The notes under the pieces were generated by a model. The model did no database searches and was not told where the DNA came from. It saw only the letters and a list, made by a program, of their open reading frames with translations. The translations under genes and the position numbers were made by a program. A DNA stretch of 64,000 bases, from contig NZ_CP192063.1 of assembly GCF_050942425.1 (NCBI RefSeq), forward strand, positions 2,418,001 to 2,482,000, given 5' to 3'. Below are positions 8,056-16,646 of the stretch, in pieces. Origin of the DNA: Actinoallomurus sp050942425 (GTDB lineage: Bacteria > Actinomycetota > Actinomycetes > Streptosporangiales > Streptosporangiaceae). Within the stretch, counting starts at the first letter, position 1, and the number at the start of each line of letters is the position of its first letter.

Positions 8056-8712
8056 ATGGACGCGACCTCCTCAGCGCACGACGAGACCTCCGAGGCGCAG
8101 GGCCCGGCGCCGAGACGCGCACGCGGCCGCAACCCCCGTGGCCAGGGCGAACGGCTGCGGAACGAGATCCTCTCCGCCACCCTCCGACTACTCGACGATC
8201 TCGGCGACGACGAGGCGCTGTCCCTGCGCGCCGTGGCACGGGAGGTCGGCATCGCCGCGACCTCCGTGTACATCCACTTCGAGGACCGGGACACCCTCGT
8301 CTACGCCGCGCTGGAGCGCAGCCATCGCGACCTGATGCGCGACCTCGACGAGGCCGAGGCGGCATCGGCCGACCCGGTCGGCCGGCTCCGTGCCCGGCTG
8401 CTCTTCATCGGCACCTGGGTCGGCCGCCACTCCGGTCTCTACAAGGTGCTCCACGAGAGCACGCTCAACCAGCGGACGCACCTGGCCTTCAAGGAGGAGC
8501 TGGGTGAACGCGTCACGGCGGCCGTCCAGCGGTGCATGGACGCCGGACTCGCGCCCGCCGACGACGCCGCGGCGGTGGCACTCGACCTGAGGGCGGCCGT
8601 CCACGGCGCCGTCTCGATACGCGTCAACGAGCCCGACCTTCCCTGGCCCCCACTCGAAGACCAGATCGACCGATTCCTCGCCAAACTCGTCGGAGTCCGC
8701 CCGACGCCGTGA
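8056..8712 (+). CDS. TetR/AcrR-family regulator
   Basis: This 218-residue protein has a basic N-terminus (RRARGRNPRGQGERLR), the TetR helix-turn-helix (EILSATLRLLDD, SLRAVAREVGIAATSVYIHFEDRDTLVYAA at about 38-88) and a TetR_C ligand domain. The ATG at 8056 fits the family length. It probably represses the divergent CMD-family gene and itself. Confidence 0.9.
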   Translation: MDATSSAHDETSEAQGPAPRRARGRNPRGQGERLRNEILSATLRLLDDLGDDEALSLRAVAREVGIAATSVYIHFEDRDTLVYAALERSHRDLMRDLDEAEAASADPVGRLRARLLFIGTWVGRHSGLYKVLHESTLNQRTHLAFKEELGERVTAAVQRCMDAGLAPADDAAAVALDLRAAVHGAVSIRVNEPDLPWPPLEDQIDRFLAKLVGVRPTP

Positions 8713-8765
8713 TCAGCCGGTCGGCGCCACCGTGAACGCCCGGGCCGTACGCGGCCGGTGTCGTT

Positions 8766-9338
8766 CTAAGCCGTCTGCAATCCCGCCATCGTCACCTGGA
8801 CGAGACGGCGTACGGCGTCTTCGGAGGGCAGGGCGACTGCGGCGCCCAGCGCGTGCAGGCAGTAGCCGGCGAGCTCGTCGGGCGCCACGTCCCGGCGTAC
8901 CTCACCGGCCTGGACGGCGTCGGTGATCAGTTCCCGGACCATCTCGTGGAGGTGTCGTTCGGCCTCGGTGACCTGCTCACCCCGGTGCAGGAACGTGACC
9001 AGCTCGATGTCGTCGTGGCGACGGGTCCGGTGCGTGATGAGGGCGTACGCCTCCAGCACGGCCGCCAGCCGGCGCGTCGGCCCGCTGGTGCGGTCTCGGA
9101 TCTCGGCCAGTTCGCGCAGGTGGCGAGTGATCTGGCGGGCATGCCAGGCGTGGAGGATCGCGCCGATGTCGCCGAAGTACTTGTAGAGCGTCGCCCGTCC
9201 GATGCCGGCGCGCTCGGCGATCTGCGACATCGTCACCGACGGGCCCTGCTCGGCGACCAGCGCGGCCGTCGCGTCCAGGATCGCGTCCCGCACCTGATGG
9301 CGGTGCGCCTCGATCGACTCCTCCCACAGCTTGGGCAT
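8766..9338 (-). CDS. TetR/AcrR-family regulator
   Basis: This 190-residue protein has an N-terminal HTH (ILDATAALVAEQ, TMSQIAERAGIGRATLYKYFGDIGAIL at about 20-65) followed by a helical ligand domain. It is divergent from the DUF2218 gene at 9505, and an AGACA-GT-TGTCT palindrome lies 50 bp upstream. The DUF2218 gene is its most likely target. Confidence 0.9.
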   Translation of the reverse strand: MPKLWEESIEAHRHQVRDAILDATAALVAEQGPSVTMSQIAERAGIGRATLYKYFGDIGAILHAWHARQITRHLRELAEIRDRTSGPTRRLAAVLEAYALITHRTRRHDDIELVTFLHRGEQVTEAERHLHEMVRELITDAVQAGEVRRDVAPDELAGYCLHALGAAVALPSEDAVRRLVQVTMAGLQTA

Positions 9339-9387
9339 CCGATCACTATACGCAGCGCCGCTGTCGTAGGCATTTGTCGTTGACCGT

Positions 9388-9399
9388 AGACAGTTGTCT
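9388..9399. promoter_or_regulatory. Operator palindrome upstream of tetR/DUF2218
   Basis: AGACA-GT-TGTCT is a perfect 12-bp inverted repeat in an AT-rich part of the divergent gap, 50 bases from the TetR start and about 105 from the DUF2218 start. Confidence 0.5.
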
Positions 9400-9504
9400 C
9401 GATAAATTGGCGGCGATCACGACGCGGACGACCACGGGAGAAATCCGGTGAGTCACCGCGACCAGGATCTGACTCCCGCACACGACATCCGACGAAGGAA
9501 CGCC

Positions 9505-9870
9505 ATGCCGACCTCCCAGGCCACCATCGAAATCGACCGTCCCGGCCGCTACCTCGCCCAGTTCTGCGGCCACGCCGCCGCCATGGGCAGAACGGGCGGC
9601 GGCCATCGGCGCCGTTCCCATGGAGCCGGCGCCGCAGGGGCTGTGAGCGCCGAATGGTCCGACACCCACGGCATCGTCACCATCGCCCCATGGGGGCGAT
9701 GCAGCCTGGAAGCCACCGACCACACCCTGAACCTTCGCGTGGACGCCACCGACGAGGACGCCCTACGGCGGATCCAGGAGATCGTCACCCGCGATCTGGA
9801 ACGCTTCGGCCGGCGCGAGAAGCTGACCGTCGCCTGGCAGCCGACCGCCACGGAGTCCGGAACCGGCTGA
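9505..9870 (+). CDS. DUF2218 domain protein
   Basis: This 121-residue protein matches the DUF2218 pattern: RYLAQFCGHAA near the start, SDTHGIVTIAPWGRCSLEA in the middle, LRVDATDEDALRRIQEIV and a terminal LERFGRREKLTVAWQ. The family is small, cytosolic and of unknown function; members often lie beside TetR genes or siderophore-reductase-type genes. GAAGGA precedes the ATG at 9505. A 25-residue Arg/Gly/Ala-rich stretch after GHAAAMGRTGG is an unusual insertion. Confidence 0.82.
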   Translation: MPTSQATIEIDRPGRYLAQFCGHAAAMGRTGGGHRRRSHGAGAAGAVSAEWSDTHGIVTIAPWGRCSLEATDHTLNLRVDATDEDALRRIQEIVTRDLERFGRREKLTVAWQPTATESGTG

Positions 9871-9993
9871 GGAGGTCGTCCTGGCAGAACGGCGCGGCAC
9901 AGCCCCTGAACGCCCACCTGGTGAACGGCCCCCGAACCCCGCGCTTGGGGCTATCCGTCGGCGACCATCGGCAGGTGATCAGGGGGCAGGTGG

Positions 9994-10779
9994 CTACGTG
10001 GCGGCTCGAGCGTCGGTGGCGGACTTCGTGAAGTAGGCGGCGGTCTCGGCGTCCGCCGGGTAGTACGACTCGATCGCGACCTCGTCCAGGGTGATGTCCA
10101 TCGGGGTGCCGAACGTGGTGATGGTCGAGAACAGCCGCAGTTCGCGTCCGCCGAAGCGGAAGATCATCGAGGTCACGACCTCGGAGTCGATCGGGTGGCT
10201 CGCGTCCTCGGCGTCGGGTGCCAGCAGTTCCTCGTAGAGGGCGGTGAGTTCGGCGTCGGGAGCGATGGCGAGCTGACGCCGGATTCGGGTACGGAGCGCC
10301 GCACGCGCCTCGGCCAGGTTGACGATCTGAGGAGCGAGCCCGCGCGGGTCCAGCCCCAGCCGGACCATGTTGATCGGCGGCCGCAGCAGGTCGGGGGCAA
10401 CGTCCGCGAAGAACGGGTCGACGGCGCGATTGGTCATCACGATGTTCCATCGGCGGTCGAGGACCAGCGCCGGGTACGGCTCGTGGGCGCGGAGCACCCT
10501 CTCGACCGCGTCCCAGGCCGCCGACATCGCGCCCGCGTCGGAAGGCCGTTCGGCGTACCGGGGTGCGAAGCCGGCGGCGAGCAACAGCCGGTTGCGTTCA
10601 CGCAACGGCACATCGAGCTGATCCGCCAGCCGGAGGACCATGTCGGCGCTGGGATTGGACTTGCCGGTTTCCACCAGGCTGACGTGACGAGCGGAGACGT
10701 CGGCGGCGATCGCGAGATCGAGTTGGCTGATTCGCCGGTGATGCCGCCACTGCCGCAACAGCTCCCCGACCGTGTGCAT
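9994..10779 (-). CDS. XRE-family regulator with MmyB-like ligand domain
   Basis: The 261-residue protein has an N-terminal lambda-repressor-type HTH (ISQLDLAIAADVSARHVSLVETGKSNPSADMVLRLADQL, residues ~18-58). A MmyB-like C-terminal domain follows (PALVLDRRWNIVMTNRAV, then LRLFSTITTFGTPMDITLDEVAIESYYPADAET). Such proteins bind small ligands through a PAS-like pocket and typically sit divergent from a metabolic gene. Here that gene is the NTF2-like one at 10866. Confidence 0.92.
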   Translation of the reverse strand: MHTVGELLRQWRHHRRISQLDLAIAADVSARHVSLVETGKSNPSADMVLRLADQLDVPLRERNRLLLAAGFAPRYAERPSDAGAMSAAWDAVERVLRAHEPYPALVLDRRWNIVMTNRAVDPFFADVAPDLLRPPINMVRLGLDPRGLAPQIVNLAEARAALRTRIRRQLAIAPDAELTALYEELLAPDAEDASHPIDSEVVTSMIFRFGGRELRLFSTITTFGTPMDITLDEVAIESYYPADAETAAYFTKSATDARAAT

Positions 10780-10865
10780 GATCGTCGATGCTACTCATCG
10801 TGGAGTCGTGCGCCATGAAATCCGAGTTCATCGACAACCGCCGCGACGGCGGAAACACTGCCGCC

Positions 10866-11255
10866 ATGACCACAGAGAACAAGAGCACCGTCCAACGGGC
10901 GCTGGCGGAACTGGTCGAGACGGGCGACGTCGATGCGCTCGCGGCGTTGCTGCGCGACGACTTCGTCCATCACCGGCCGGACTCCACCTCGTCGACCAAG
11001 GCGGAATGGCTCGCCGCCGTACGCTCCGCGCTCATCCCGCTCGCCGACATGCAAGTCGAGGTCCAGCACGTGCTCGCCGACGGCGAGCACGTCGTGATGT
11101 CCTCCCGGCGCCGGCTTCCCGGTGCCGGGCCGGAGATCGCGGTCGTCGATATCTGGCGGTTCGACGGTGGGCTGATCGCCGAGGCGTGGGAGATTATCGA
11201 GCCGGTGGCCCAGGCGACCGCCAATCTGGCGTGGTGGGAATCGGCTGATCGCTGA
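10866..11255 (+). CDS. NTF2-like (SnoaL-fold) protein
   Basis: This 129-residue protein has the cone-shaped NTF2-like pattern: an N-terminal helix pair (VQRALAELVETGDVDALAALLRDDFVHHRP) and beta strands ending in DIWRFDGGLIAEAWEI. The fold covers hydrolases, isomerases and binding proteins, and the substrate cannot be inferred. The ATG at 10866 fits the family; the frame is open further upstream. It is the probable target of the divergent MmyB-like regulator. Confidence 0.85.
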   Translation: MTTENKSTVQRALAELVETGDVDALAALLRDDFVHHRPDSTSSTKAEWLAAVRSALIPLADMQVEVQHVLADGEHVVMSSRRRLPGAGPEIAVVDIWRFDGGLIAEAWEIIEPVAQATANLAWWESADR

Positions 11256-11264
11256 CCGGCCGCG

Positions 11265-11969
11265 TCAGAGGGGGCGGCCGTGGGTGCGGAGTTCGAGCAG
11301 CTCCGGGGCGAGGATGACGATGGCACCGCGGTGAAGTTCGATCAGCCCGTCGCGCTGTAGCCGGGCCAGGGCGCGGTTCACGGTTACGCGTGTGACCCCC
11401 AGCAGGTCCGCGAGGGCCTGCTGGCTGCCGGGCAGAGCCACACGGCGGTCTGGAGCGGTGGCCGCCTGGTCCAGCAGCCAGGCCGACAGCCGAGCGTCGG
11501 TGGGGAGCGTGGCCGTCGCCGTCAGGCGCTCCTGCTGTCGCCGCGCGTGTCCGGCGAGCGTCCGCAGCACATGTGTGCGCACCGAGGACACGTCGTCGAC
11601 GAGGGACAGGAAACGGTCGCGCGGCAGGCTGCGTACGACGCAGGGCGTGAGCGAGGTCAGGGCGGCGGTATGTCCTCCGCCGTCGATCACGGCGATCTTG
11701 TCCAGTGCGCAGGGCGCCGCCCAGTCCCCGAAGCGGACCACTCGCCCGGTGGCCGTCGTGGTCGTGGCGGCCACCCGGCCGCGCAACAGCAGCAGGAGGT
11801 GGCCGGCGGGATCGCCCGCGTTGCGGAGCACCTGCCCGGTCGACGCCGCGTGCGGCGCGGAATCGTGCCATACCTGCCGCAACCTCGTATCCGAGAGCGA
11901 GGCCAGCAACGGTACGGCGCTCAGCGACCGCCACTGCTCAGGTGTATCGACCGATACAGACGTGGTCAC
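11265..11969 (-). CDS. Crp/Fnr-family transcriptional regulator
   Basis: This 234-residue protein has a cyclic-nucleotide-binding-type barrel (about 20-130; LLLLLRGRVAATTTTATGRVVRFGDW) and a C-terminal winged helix (SQQALADLLGVTRVTVNRALARLQRDGLIEL). The cAMP pocket residues of Crp are not obvious and there are no Fnr cysteines, so the ligand is unknown. The GTG at 11969 is the best start. It is divergent from the YciI-like gene with a gap of only 24 bases. Confidence 0.87.
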   Translation of the reverse strand: MTTSVSVDTPEQWRSLSAVPLLASLSDTRLRQVWHDSAPHAASTGQVLRNAGDPAGHLLLLLRGRVAATTTTATGRVVRFGDWAAPCALDKIAVIDGGGHTAALTSLTPCVVRSLPRDRFLSLVDDVSSVRTHVLRTLAGHARRQQERLTATATLPTDARLSAWLLDQAATAPDRRVALPGSQQALADLLGVTRVTVNRALARLQRDGLIELHRGAIVILAPELLELRTHGRPL

Positions 11970-11993
11970 GCCCACGAACGTACCGTCGGCCGC

Positions 11994-12263
11994 ATGCTGA
12001 TCGTCGAACTCGCCTTCACCGAACACCCCGAACGGCTCGCCGCCCGTCCCGCCCACCGGCAGGTCCTGGCACGCCTGCACGCCGACGGGCGGCTCATCGC
12101 CGCCGGACCGTGGGCGGACGACACCGGCGCGATGCTGATCTTCGACGTGGACCGTCCGGGACTGGACGCGATCATGGACGCCGACCCGTACTACAACACG
12201 CCAGGCGTACGAGTGCACGACATCCGGGAGTGGACCCTGATCGTCGGACCGAACGCCTCGTGA
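11994..12263 (+). CDS. YciI-family protein
   Basis: This 89-residue protein carries the YciI ferredoxin-like fold pattern: RPAHRQVLARLHADGRLIAAGPW, GAMLIFDVD and DPYYNTPGV. Related proteins use a conserved His-Asp pair; the reaction here is unknown. It is transcribed away from the Crp/Fnr gene and is followed by a perfect 16-bp hairpin. Confidence 0.87.
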   Translation: MLIVELAFTEHPERLAARPAHRQVLARLHADGRLIAAGPWADDTGAMLIFDVDRPGLDAIMDADPYYNTPGVRVHDIREWTLIVGPNAS

Positions 12264-12268
12264 CAACA

Positions 12269-12311
12269 GGATCCCCCGCCCTTGGCTCCGGTGATCAAGG
12301 GCGGGGGATCC
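12269..12311. terminator. Bidirectional terminator hairpin
   Basis: GGATCCCCCGCCCTTG (12269-12284) pairs perfectly with CAAGGGCGGGGGATCC (12296-12311), giving a 16-bp stem and 11-base loop between convergent genes (YciI and the DUF397 gene). Confidence 0.85.
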
Positions 12312-12319
12312 CCCGGGGG

Positions 12320-12415
12320 TTATGCGCTGTGGTCGATCGTGGCGACCTCGACGCACTCGCCGCCGTTCTCGCCGCTGCGGCTCGACTTGCGCCAGTCGGC
12401 GTTCTTCACGTCCAT
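12320..12415 (-). CDS. DUF397 protein, truncated to 31 residues
   Basis: MDVKNADWRKSSRSGENGG followed by ECVEVA is the unmistakable start of a DUF397 protein. The usual second half (the RDSK and W/F-containing strand that brings the family to about 60 residues) is missing: the frame stops at TAA right after ATIDHSA. It overlaps the 3' end of the XRE/DUF5753 gene by 10 bases, the standard layout of this gene pair, which often acts in development or secondary metabolism. It is either a naturally shortened form or a fresh truncation; the adjacent terminator takes up the space where the missing codons should be. Confidence 0.7.
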   Translation of the reverse strand: MDVKNADWRKSSRSGENGGECVEVATIDHSA

Positions 12416-13182
12416 CGTTCCTCCGCCGTTCTGCGAATGAAATCGACCGACTCGTGTTGGGGCATGGCGTGCGCCTTGATGGATTCCCACGCCTCGGAGA
12501 GGACCGCCAGGTCGTCCCGGCTGCTCGTGACGATTCCTCTTACGGCTGTCTCCACGTAGCCCACGTCGTTCCCGTCCACGGTCGCGATGGTGAACGTTCC
12601 CAGGTTTCGGGGGTTCACCGCCGAGCGTACAACTTGGATCGTGAGCCGGGGAGAGGCCGCGTCGGCCATTGCCATGAGCTGATCGTGCATGACCTTGGCT
12701 CCGCCGCGCTCCCGGTGAAGCACCGCCTCGTCGATTACGAAGTACAGCGCGGGCGGTGTTTCCCGCTGCCTGATGGCCTGCCTTTCCATCCGTGCGGTGA
12801 CCGCCGGCTCGTCGTCCTGAAGCATGGCGCGGGCGTAATCGATCGTCTGGAGCAGCCCGGGAACGAGGGTGAGCGCGAACGACCGTACGACCGTGGCTTT
12901 CTTCTCCTCTTCCAGCCACGGGCGGAACCAGCCTGGCAGGGATTCGCGGTCGAGTTGGTCGTACACGGCCATGAGGGCTCCGCGGGGGAGGCTCAGGGCC
13001 TCTTCGATCGAGAGGACCTGTTCGCTGCGGGGGCGGAGTTGGCCGGTTTCGAGGTTGCTGAGCCAGCCGTCGGAGTAGCCGAGGCGGTTGGCGAGGTCTT
13101 TTTGGAGAATTCCGGACGCGTCCCGATATGTGCGTACGAGGCGTCCGAGAGTGGTGAGCGTCGGGCTCGAAGATCTGCCCAT
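12406..13182 (-). CDS. XRE-family regulator with DUF5753 domain
   Basis: This 258-residue protein has an N-terminal HTH (DASGILQKDLANRLGYSDGWLSNLETGQLRP, residues ~20-55) and a DUF5753 domain (GWFRPWLEEEKKATVVRSF, VPGLLQTIDYARAML, MHDQLMAMADA). It is a typical actinobacterial helix-turn-helix partner of DUF397 proteins. AAGGGG precedes the ATG at 13182. It is divergent from a small hypothetical gene and an RsbW-like ATPase gene at 13323-14018, a common arrangement with these regulators. Confidence 0.92.
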   Translation of the reverse strand: MGRSSSPTLTTLGRLVRTYRDASGILQKDLANRLGYSDGWLSNLETGQLRPRSEQVLSIEEALSLPRGALMAVYDQLDRESLPGWFRPWLEEEKKATVVRSFALTLVPGLLQTIDYARAMLQDDEPAVTARMERQAIRQRETPPALYFVIDEAVLHRERGGAKVMHDQLMAMADAASPRLTIQVVRSAVNPRNLGTFTIATVDGNDVGYVETAVRGIVTSSRDDLAVLSEAWESIKAHAMPQHESVDFIRRTAEERWT

Positions 13183-13322
13183 GACACCCCTTTCGTCGGA
13201 TTTAACAGTGCTCCACGCCTCTCTGACGTGGCTTGCACGCATTGGCTCTGCCGCCGATATCGCTTTCAGCGTACGGCCTATTGGTCATTCTGGGGACTGA
13301 AATCAGCGACTTAGGAGCCGCC

Positions 13323-13523
13323 ATGACCTCGCCGGATGAGCTCATGCGCGCCGTCGACGAGTTCCGGGGCGCGCTCGATTCGATTGGATCCGGAGGAGTG
13401 TCGGTGGCGGCGGACCTCACTCTTCTGGATCGTCTCGTACGGCGATATCCGGAGGCGGCTCGCAAGAGCCTGGAACTGTACGACGTCGCCATTCGCGAAC
13501 GTCCTCGCAGAGGAAGGGAATGA
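13323..13523 (+). CDS. Hypothetical small protein next to RsbW-like gene
   Basis: This 66-residue acidic helical protein has no recognised domain. The ATG at 13323 has a GGAG site. The next gene starts 3 bases after its stop, so the two are co-transcribed. It may be a small partner of the anti-sigma-type ATPase, but nothing in the sequence proves this. Confidence 0.6.
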   Translation: MTSPDELMRAVDEFRGALDSIGSGGVSVAADLTLLDRLVRRYPEAARKSLELYDVAIRERPRRGRE

Positions 13524-13526
13524 TCA

Positions 13527-14018
13527 TTGAAATCGTGGGAGGAGAAGTGGCGGCCGTTCGGCGGCCGGGTGGCCGAAAGACGACCCGGCATGTTGCGGTG
13601 GGAGCGCCGCTTCGCCGGAACGCCCGACCAGGTGGGCGCCGCCCGTACGTTCGTGACGCAGTTGTTCGCCGACGCGCCCATCGCCGACAACGCGGCGTGG
13701 GTCACCGGTGAACTCGCCACCAACGCGATCCGTCACTCGGCGTCCGGCCGTCCCGAGGGGACGTTCACCGTCGCGCTGTACCGCTGGCCCACGTTCGGCG
13801 AGATCCACGTCATCGACGCGGGCGGGCCGAAGGAACCTCGGCTCCCGGAGCGGGATCCGGTCGCGACCGCCCTCGCCGAAGAGAGCGACCTGCCGGAGGG
13901 CGGGCTCGGCCTGTACGGCATCGGCGCCCTGGCCGGCCGGTACGGCACGTACCGGCACCGAGACGGCAGCCGCGTCGTCTGGGCGCGGTTGAGATTCGTG
14001 CCATGCGAGCAGCGGTGA
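13527..14018 (+). CDS. RsbW-like HATPase (anti-sigma factor-type) protein
   Basis: The 163-residue protein has a GHKL ATPase core: an N box (WVTGELATNAIRHSAS), HVIDAGGP, and a degenerate G2 region (EGGLGLYGIGALAGRYG). Such stand-alone HATPase_c_2 proteins bind or phosphorylate partner anti-anti-sigma factors in actinomycetes. The start is a TTG with AGGAAGGG upstream. Together with the divergent XRE/DUF5753 gene it forms a module that is repeated many times in actinomycete genomes. Confidence 0.85.
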   Translation: MKSWEEKWRPFGGRVAERRPGMLRWERRFAGTPDQVGAARTFVTQLFADAPIADNAAWVTGELATNAIRHSASGRPEGTFTVALYRWPTFGEIHVIDAGGPKEPRLPERDPVATALAEESDLPEGGLGLYGIGALAGRYGTYRHRDGSRVVWARLRFVPCEQR

Positions 14019-14021
14019 TCG

Positions 14022-14738
14022 CTACGAGCCGTCTCCGGTGACCTGACTGCGCTCGATGAGCTCCAGCACGGCGTCTCTGGTTTCGCGGAAGAGGGCGACG
14101 GTCTCCTCGGCGGCTGCGGCGATGGCCTGCTCGCCGGGGGCGACGGGCGGTTCGAGCAGCTGGGCCACGGTGTCGGCGAGGACCTCGTCAGGGTGGTCGA
14201 CGCCGAGCGGGGCGGTGGCCGGATCGGAGATGACGGTGCCGAATCCGGTGAGCACGGCGTGCAGGGCGTAGGCCTGGGTGGGCCAGGGGCGGTCGTGGCG
14301 GATCAGGCCGTTGCGGTGGAGGATCGGCATGACCGCGTTGCACAGGGCGCTGGGTTTGGTGCGGGCGAACAGGTCGCGGTCGCCGGCCTGCTGCGTGAGC
14401 AGCCGCACCAGGTCGCTGCTCATGCGGGGCGCCAGCGGGCGTTTCAGCGCCGTGCGGATCAGGAGCGGGGCCAGGCGGCGCGGCAGCACCGTGGCGGGGT
14501 CGGCGGTGATGCGGGCGATGACCTCATCCAGAAAGGTCAGTAGTTCGCGGGCGAACAGCCCGAGGATGAGGTCCTCCTTGGCGGCCCAGTACAGGTAGAC
14601 GGTGCCCTTGCCGACCCCTGCGGCCCGGGCGATCTCGCTGACCGTGACCTTGCGTACGCCGTGGTCGAGCACCAGCTCGCGCGTGCTGTCCAGGATGCGG
14701 GCGGCTTTGCGCGAGTGGTGTTCGATCAGCTGGCTCAC
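14022..14738 (-). CDS. TetR/AcrR-family regulator of the monooxygenase
   Basis: This 238-residue protein has an HTH at about 12-58 (ILDSTRELVLDHG, TVSEIARAAGVGKGTVYLYWAAKEDLILGL) and a long C-terminal ligand domain. The start is GTG at 14738, 34 bases after the stop of the FAD monooxygenase, so the two form an operon on the minus strand. The palindrome at 16040-16067, ahead of the monooxygenase, is its likely binding site. This layout suggests a repressor relieved by an aromatic or antibiotic ligand. Confidence 0.88.
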   Translation of the reverse strand: MSQLIEHHSRKAARILDSTRELVLDHGVRKVTVSEIARAAGVGKGTVYLYWAAKEDLILGLFARELLTFLDEVIARITADPATVLPRRLAPLLIRTALKRPLAPRMSSDLVRLLTQQAGDRDLFARTKPSALCNAVMPILHRNGLIRHDRPWPTQAYALHAVLTGFGTVISDPATAPLGVDHPDEVLADTVAQLLEPPVAPGEQAIAAAAEETVALFRETRDAVLELIERSQVTGDGS

Positions 14739-14772
14739 CGGGGTTGTCCTGTTCTTTCGTGCTCGAAGCGGG

Positions 14773-15996
14773 TCACACGGCGGCGACGTCGAGTTCTTTG
14801 TTCGTGAAGTCCGGGCCGTTCATTATCTTGCCCATGGCCGGTCCGAGGACCGGCCTGCGCATGAGGCGGAGCATCGCGGTGCGCACGATCTGTTCCTTGC
14901 GATCGCGGGGCGTGAAGAGCCTGCGCATGATCAGTGCGCTGTCCTGCTCGGTGTCGATGAACGGCCGCATCCGGGCCTCCCACGCGCGCAGCGCGCCGGG
15001 CAGGTCGCCGGGGTGGCGCTGCAGCATGGTGCCCAGCAGTTCGCCTCCGGCGATGCCGCTGGAGGCGCCCATGCCCGCGTACAGGGTGACGCACCAGGCG
15101 GCGTCGCCGACGAGGACGACCCGGCCGCGGTGCCAGCTCGGCATCTTGACCTGGTGTACGGCGTCGTACAGGGACTCCGGGGCCTGCTCGAACCGCGTGA
15201 ACAGGTTCTCCAGCAGGGGACCGGCGGGTTGCGGGCCGAACGCGGCGCGGATGGACTCGATCGGCGGCCGTGCGAACTCGGCGTCGATGTCGTCCGTGCT
15301 GTAGGAGAACAGCAGGCTCGGCGGATGGTCGGCGAAGGGGAAGGTCCATGCCGAGCGTCCCGGCTCGGCCAGGATCAGGCCGTCGTGCAGGCCGAAGCCC
15401 TCGATCGGCGCATCGAGCGCGGTCGCGCCGATCATGTAGTTCAGCGGGTGCAGGTACTCCTGGGGGCCGAAGACCAGGCTGCGTACGGTTGAGCGCATCC
15501 CGTCGGCGCCCACCACCAGGTCGAAGCGCTCGGTGACGGTGGCGCCGGAGGCGGTGTCGTGCAGGGTGACTTCGGCCGCGGAGTCGTCCTGGGTGATGCG
15601 GGTGGGCACGGTGGAGTAGCGGATCTCCACATCGTCCGGCAGAGCGGAGAACAGTCCCCGTTCCACGTCGCCGCGCAGCAGCTGCCGTGGTCTGGTGACC
15701 ACGCCGGGGAGGTCGGCCGGATTCATGCCGGGGGTGCGACGCCCGGCCCGGTTCACCTCGTAGCCGACGAGCTCCGGATGGTTGCGGTCGCCGATCGCGT
15801 CGAGCACGCCCAGCCGCCGCGCCGAGGCGACACCGGCGCCGAACAGCATGATGAAGTACCCGCTCGACCGCCGCGCGGCCGCCCGCTCCACCAGCACCGG
15901 CTCCCAGCCCACCTGCCGCAGCCGCAGCGCGGTGGCGATGCCCGCGATCCCCAGCCCGACCACCAGCGCCCGCCCCTGCCTGGCCGTGTCCGTCAT
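14773..15996 (-). CDS. FAD-dependent aromatic-hydroxylase-type monooxygenase
   Basis: This 407-residue protein has the group A flavin monooxygenase layout: a Rossmann GxGxxG (VGLGIAGIATALRLRQ, residues ~12-30), a mid-chain DG motif (VVGADGMRSTVR) and the GD motif (VVLVGDAAWCVTLYAGMGAS, about 290-310). It would hydroxylate an aromatic or polyketide-like substrate with NAD(P)H and O2; TetX-like inactivation of an antibiotic is possible. It is in an operon with the TetR gene downstream, under an inverted-repeat operator. Confidence 0.9.
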   Translation of the reverse strand: MTDTARQGRALVVGLGIAGIATALRLRQVGWEPVLVERAAARRSSGYFIMLFGAGVASARRLGVLDAIGDRNHPELVGYEVNRAGRRTPGMNPADLPGVVTRPRQLLRGDVERGLFSALPDDVEIRYSTVPTRITQDDSAAEVTLHDTASGATVTERFDLVVGADGMRSTVRSLVFGPQEYLHPLNYMIGATALDAPIEGFGLHDGLILAEPGRSAWTFPFADHPPSLLFSYSTDDIDAEFARPPIESIRAAFGPQPAGPLLENLFTRFEQAPESLYDAVHQVKMPSWHRGRVVLVGDAAWCVTLYAGMGASSGIAGGELLGTMLQRHPGDLPGALRAWEARMRPFIDTEQDSALIMRRLFTPRDRKEQIVRTAMLRLMRRPVLGPAMGKIMNGPDFTNKELDVAAV

Positions 15997-16039
15997 GGCG
16001 ACTCCCTTCCGTGTGTGTCACGACCACGGTAGCCGAAAA

Positions 16040-16067
16040 ACTGACCAAAACGGTTCTATCGGTCAGT
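16040..16067. promoter_or_regulatory. TetR operator upstream of monooxygenase
   Basis: ACTGACC (16040-16046) and GGTCAGT (16061-16067) are perfect 7-bp arms with a 14-bp spacer containing the AT-richer AAAACGGTTCTATC. The site lies 44 bases before the monooxygenase start. Confidence 0.65.
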
Positions 16068-16108
16068 CGAGGCCAGGCTCCGGTGGCGCGCGGCGGGGAG
16101 AGAACGCG

Positions 16109-16519
16109 CTACGAGTTGGACCAGGTGCGGGTGGACAGCACCAGCCGATAGCCGTCCGGATCCTCGAGAGTCACGCCCCAGGTGTCCCAGTACGGGTTGT
16201 GCGCGGGTACCCGCTTTCCGCCGTGCCGTTCGAGCCGTTCCACCAGGGAGTCGGGCACGGGTTCGCCGAGGTAGATCACCAGCAGGTCCTCGGGAGTCGG
16301 CCGCGGAGCCATCGGGGCGGCGGGATCGTGGACGAGTTCGAGGTGCCAGGCGGCATCGGGCCAGCCGACCATGAGAAGCGAGTGCTCTCCAGGAGTGCCG
16401 TCCGACTCATGCCGGAACAGGACATCGAGGCCGAGACCCGAGATCCAGAAGCGTTCCGCGGCCTGCAGGTCACGTGACGGGCGGGCGATGCGTACATGAG
16501 CCGTGGCGTCAGCCGGCAT
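16109..16519 (-). CDS. VOC-superfamily (glyoxalase-like) protein
   Basis: The 136-residue protein has paired beta-alpha-beta-beta-beta modules of the vicinal oxygen chelate fold: HVRIARPSRDLQAAERFWISGLGLDVLF at the start and WGVTLEDPDGYRLVLS at the end. AGGAGG before the ATG at 16519 fixes the start. Members act as glyoxalases, dioxygenases or antibiotic-binding proteins; this one cannot be assigned further. Confidence 0.85.
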   Translation of the reverse strand: MPADATAHVRIARPSRDLQAAERFWISGLGLDVLFRHESDGTPGEHSLLMVGWPDAAWHLELVHDPAAPMAPRPTPEDLLVIYLGEPVPDSLVERLERHGGKRVPAHNPYWDTWGVTLEDPDGYRLVLSTRTWSNS

Positions 16520-16646
16520 CGGGATACCTCCTGGTGGGCGCGGGTCCATCGTGGGCCGACGGGTGGCCCCCAGCCTAGAGAGCACATGATCATGTGCCCA
16601 TCGGGCGCTGGTCGTAGGTCGTTCGGCGCGCTGTCAGCGCTGACGC

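Noticed and set aside
14773..16067. Monooxygenase/TetR pair as part of a biosynthetic gene cluster
   Set aside because: No core synthase, transport or tailoring genes accompany it; the setting is one of many small regulator/enzyme pairs.
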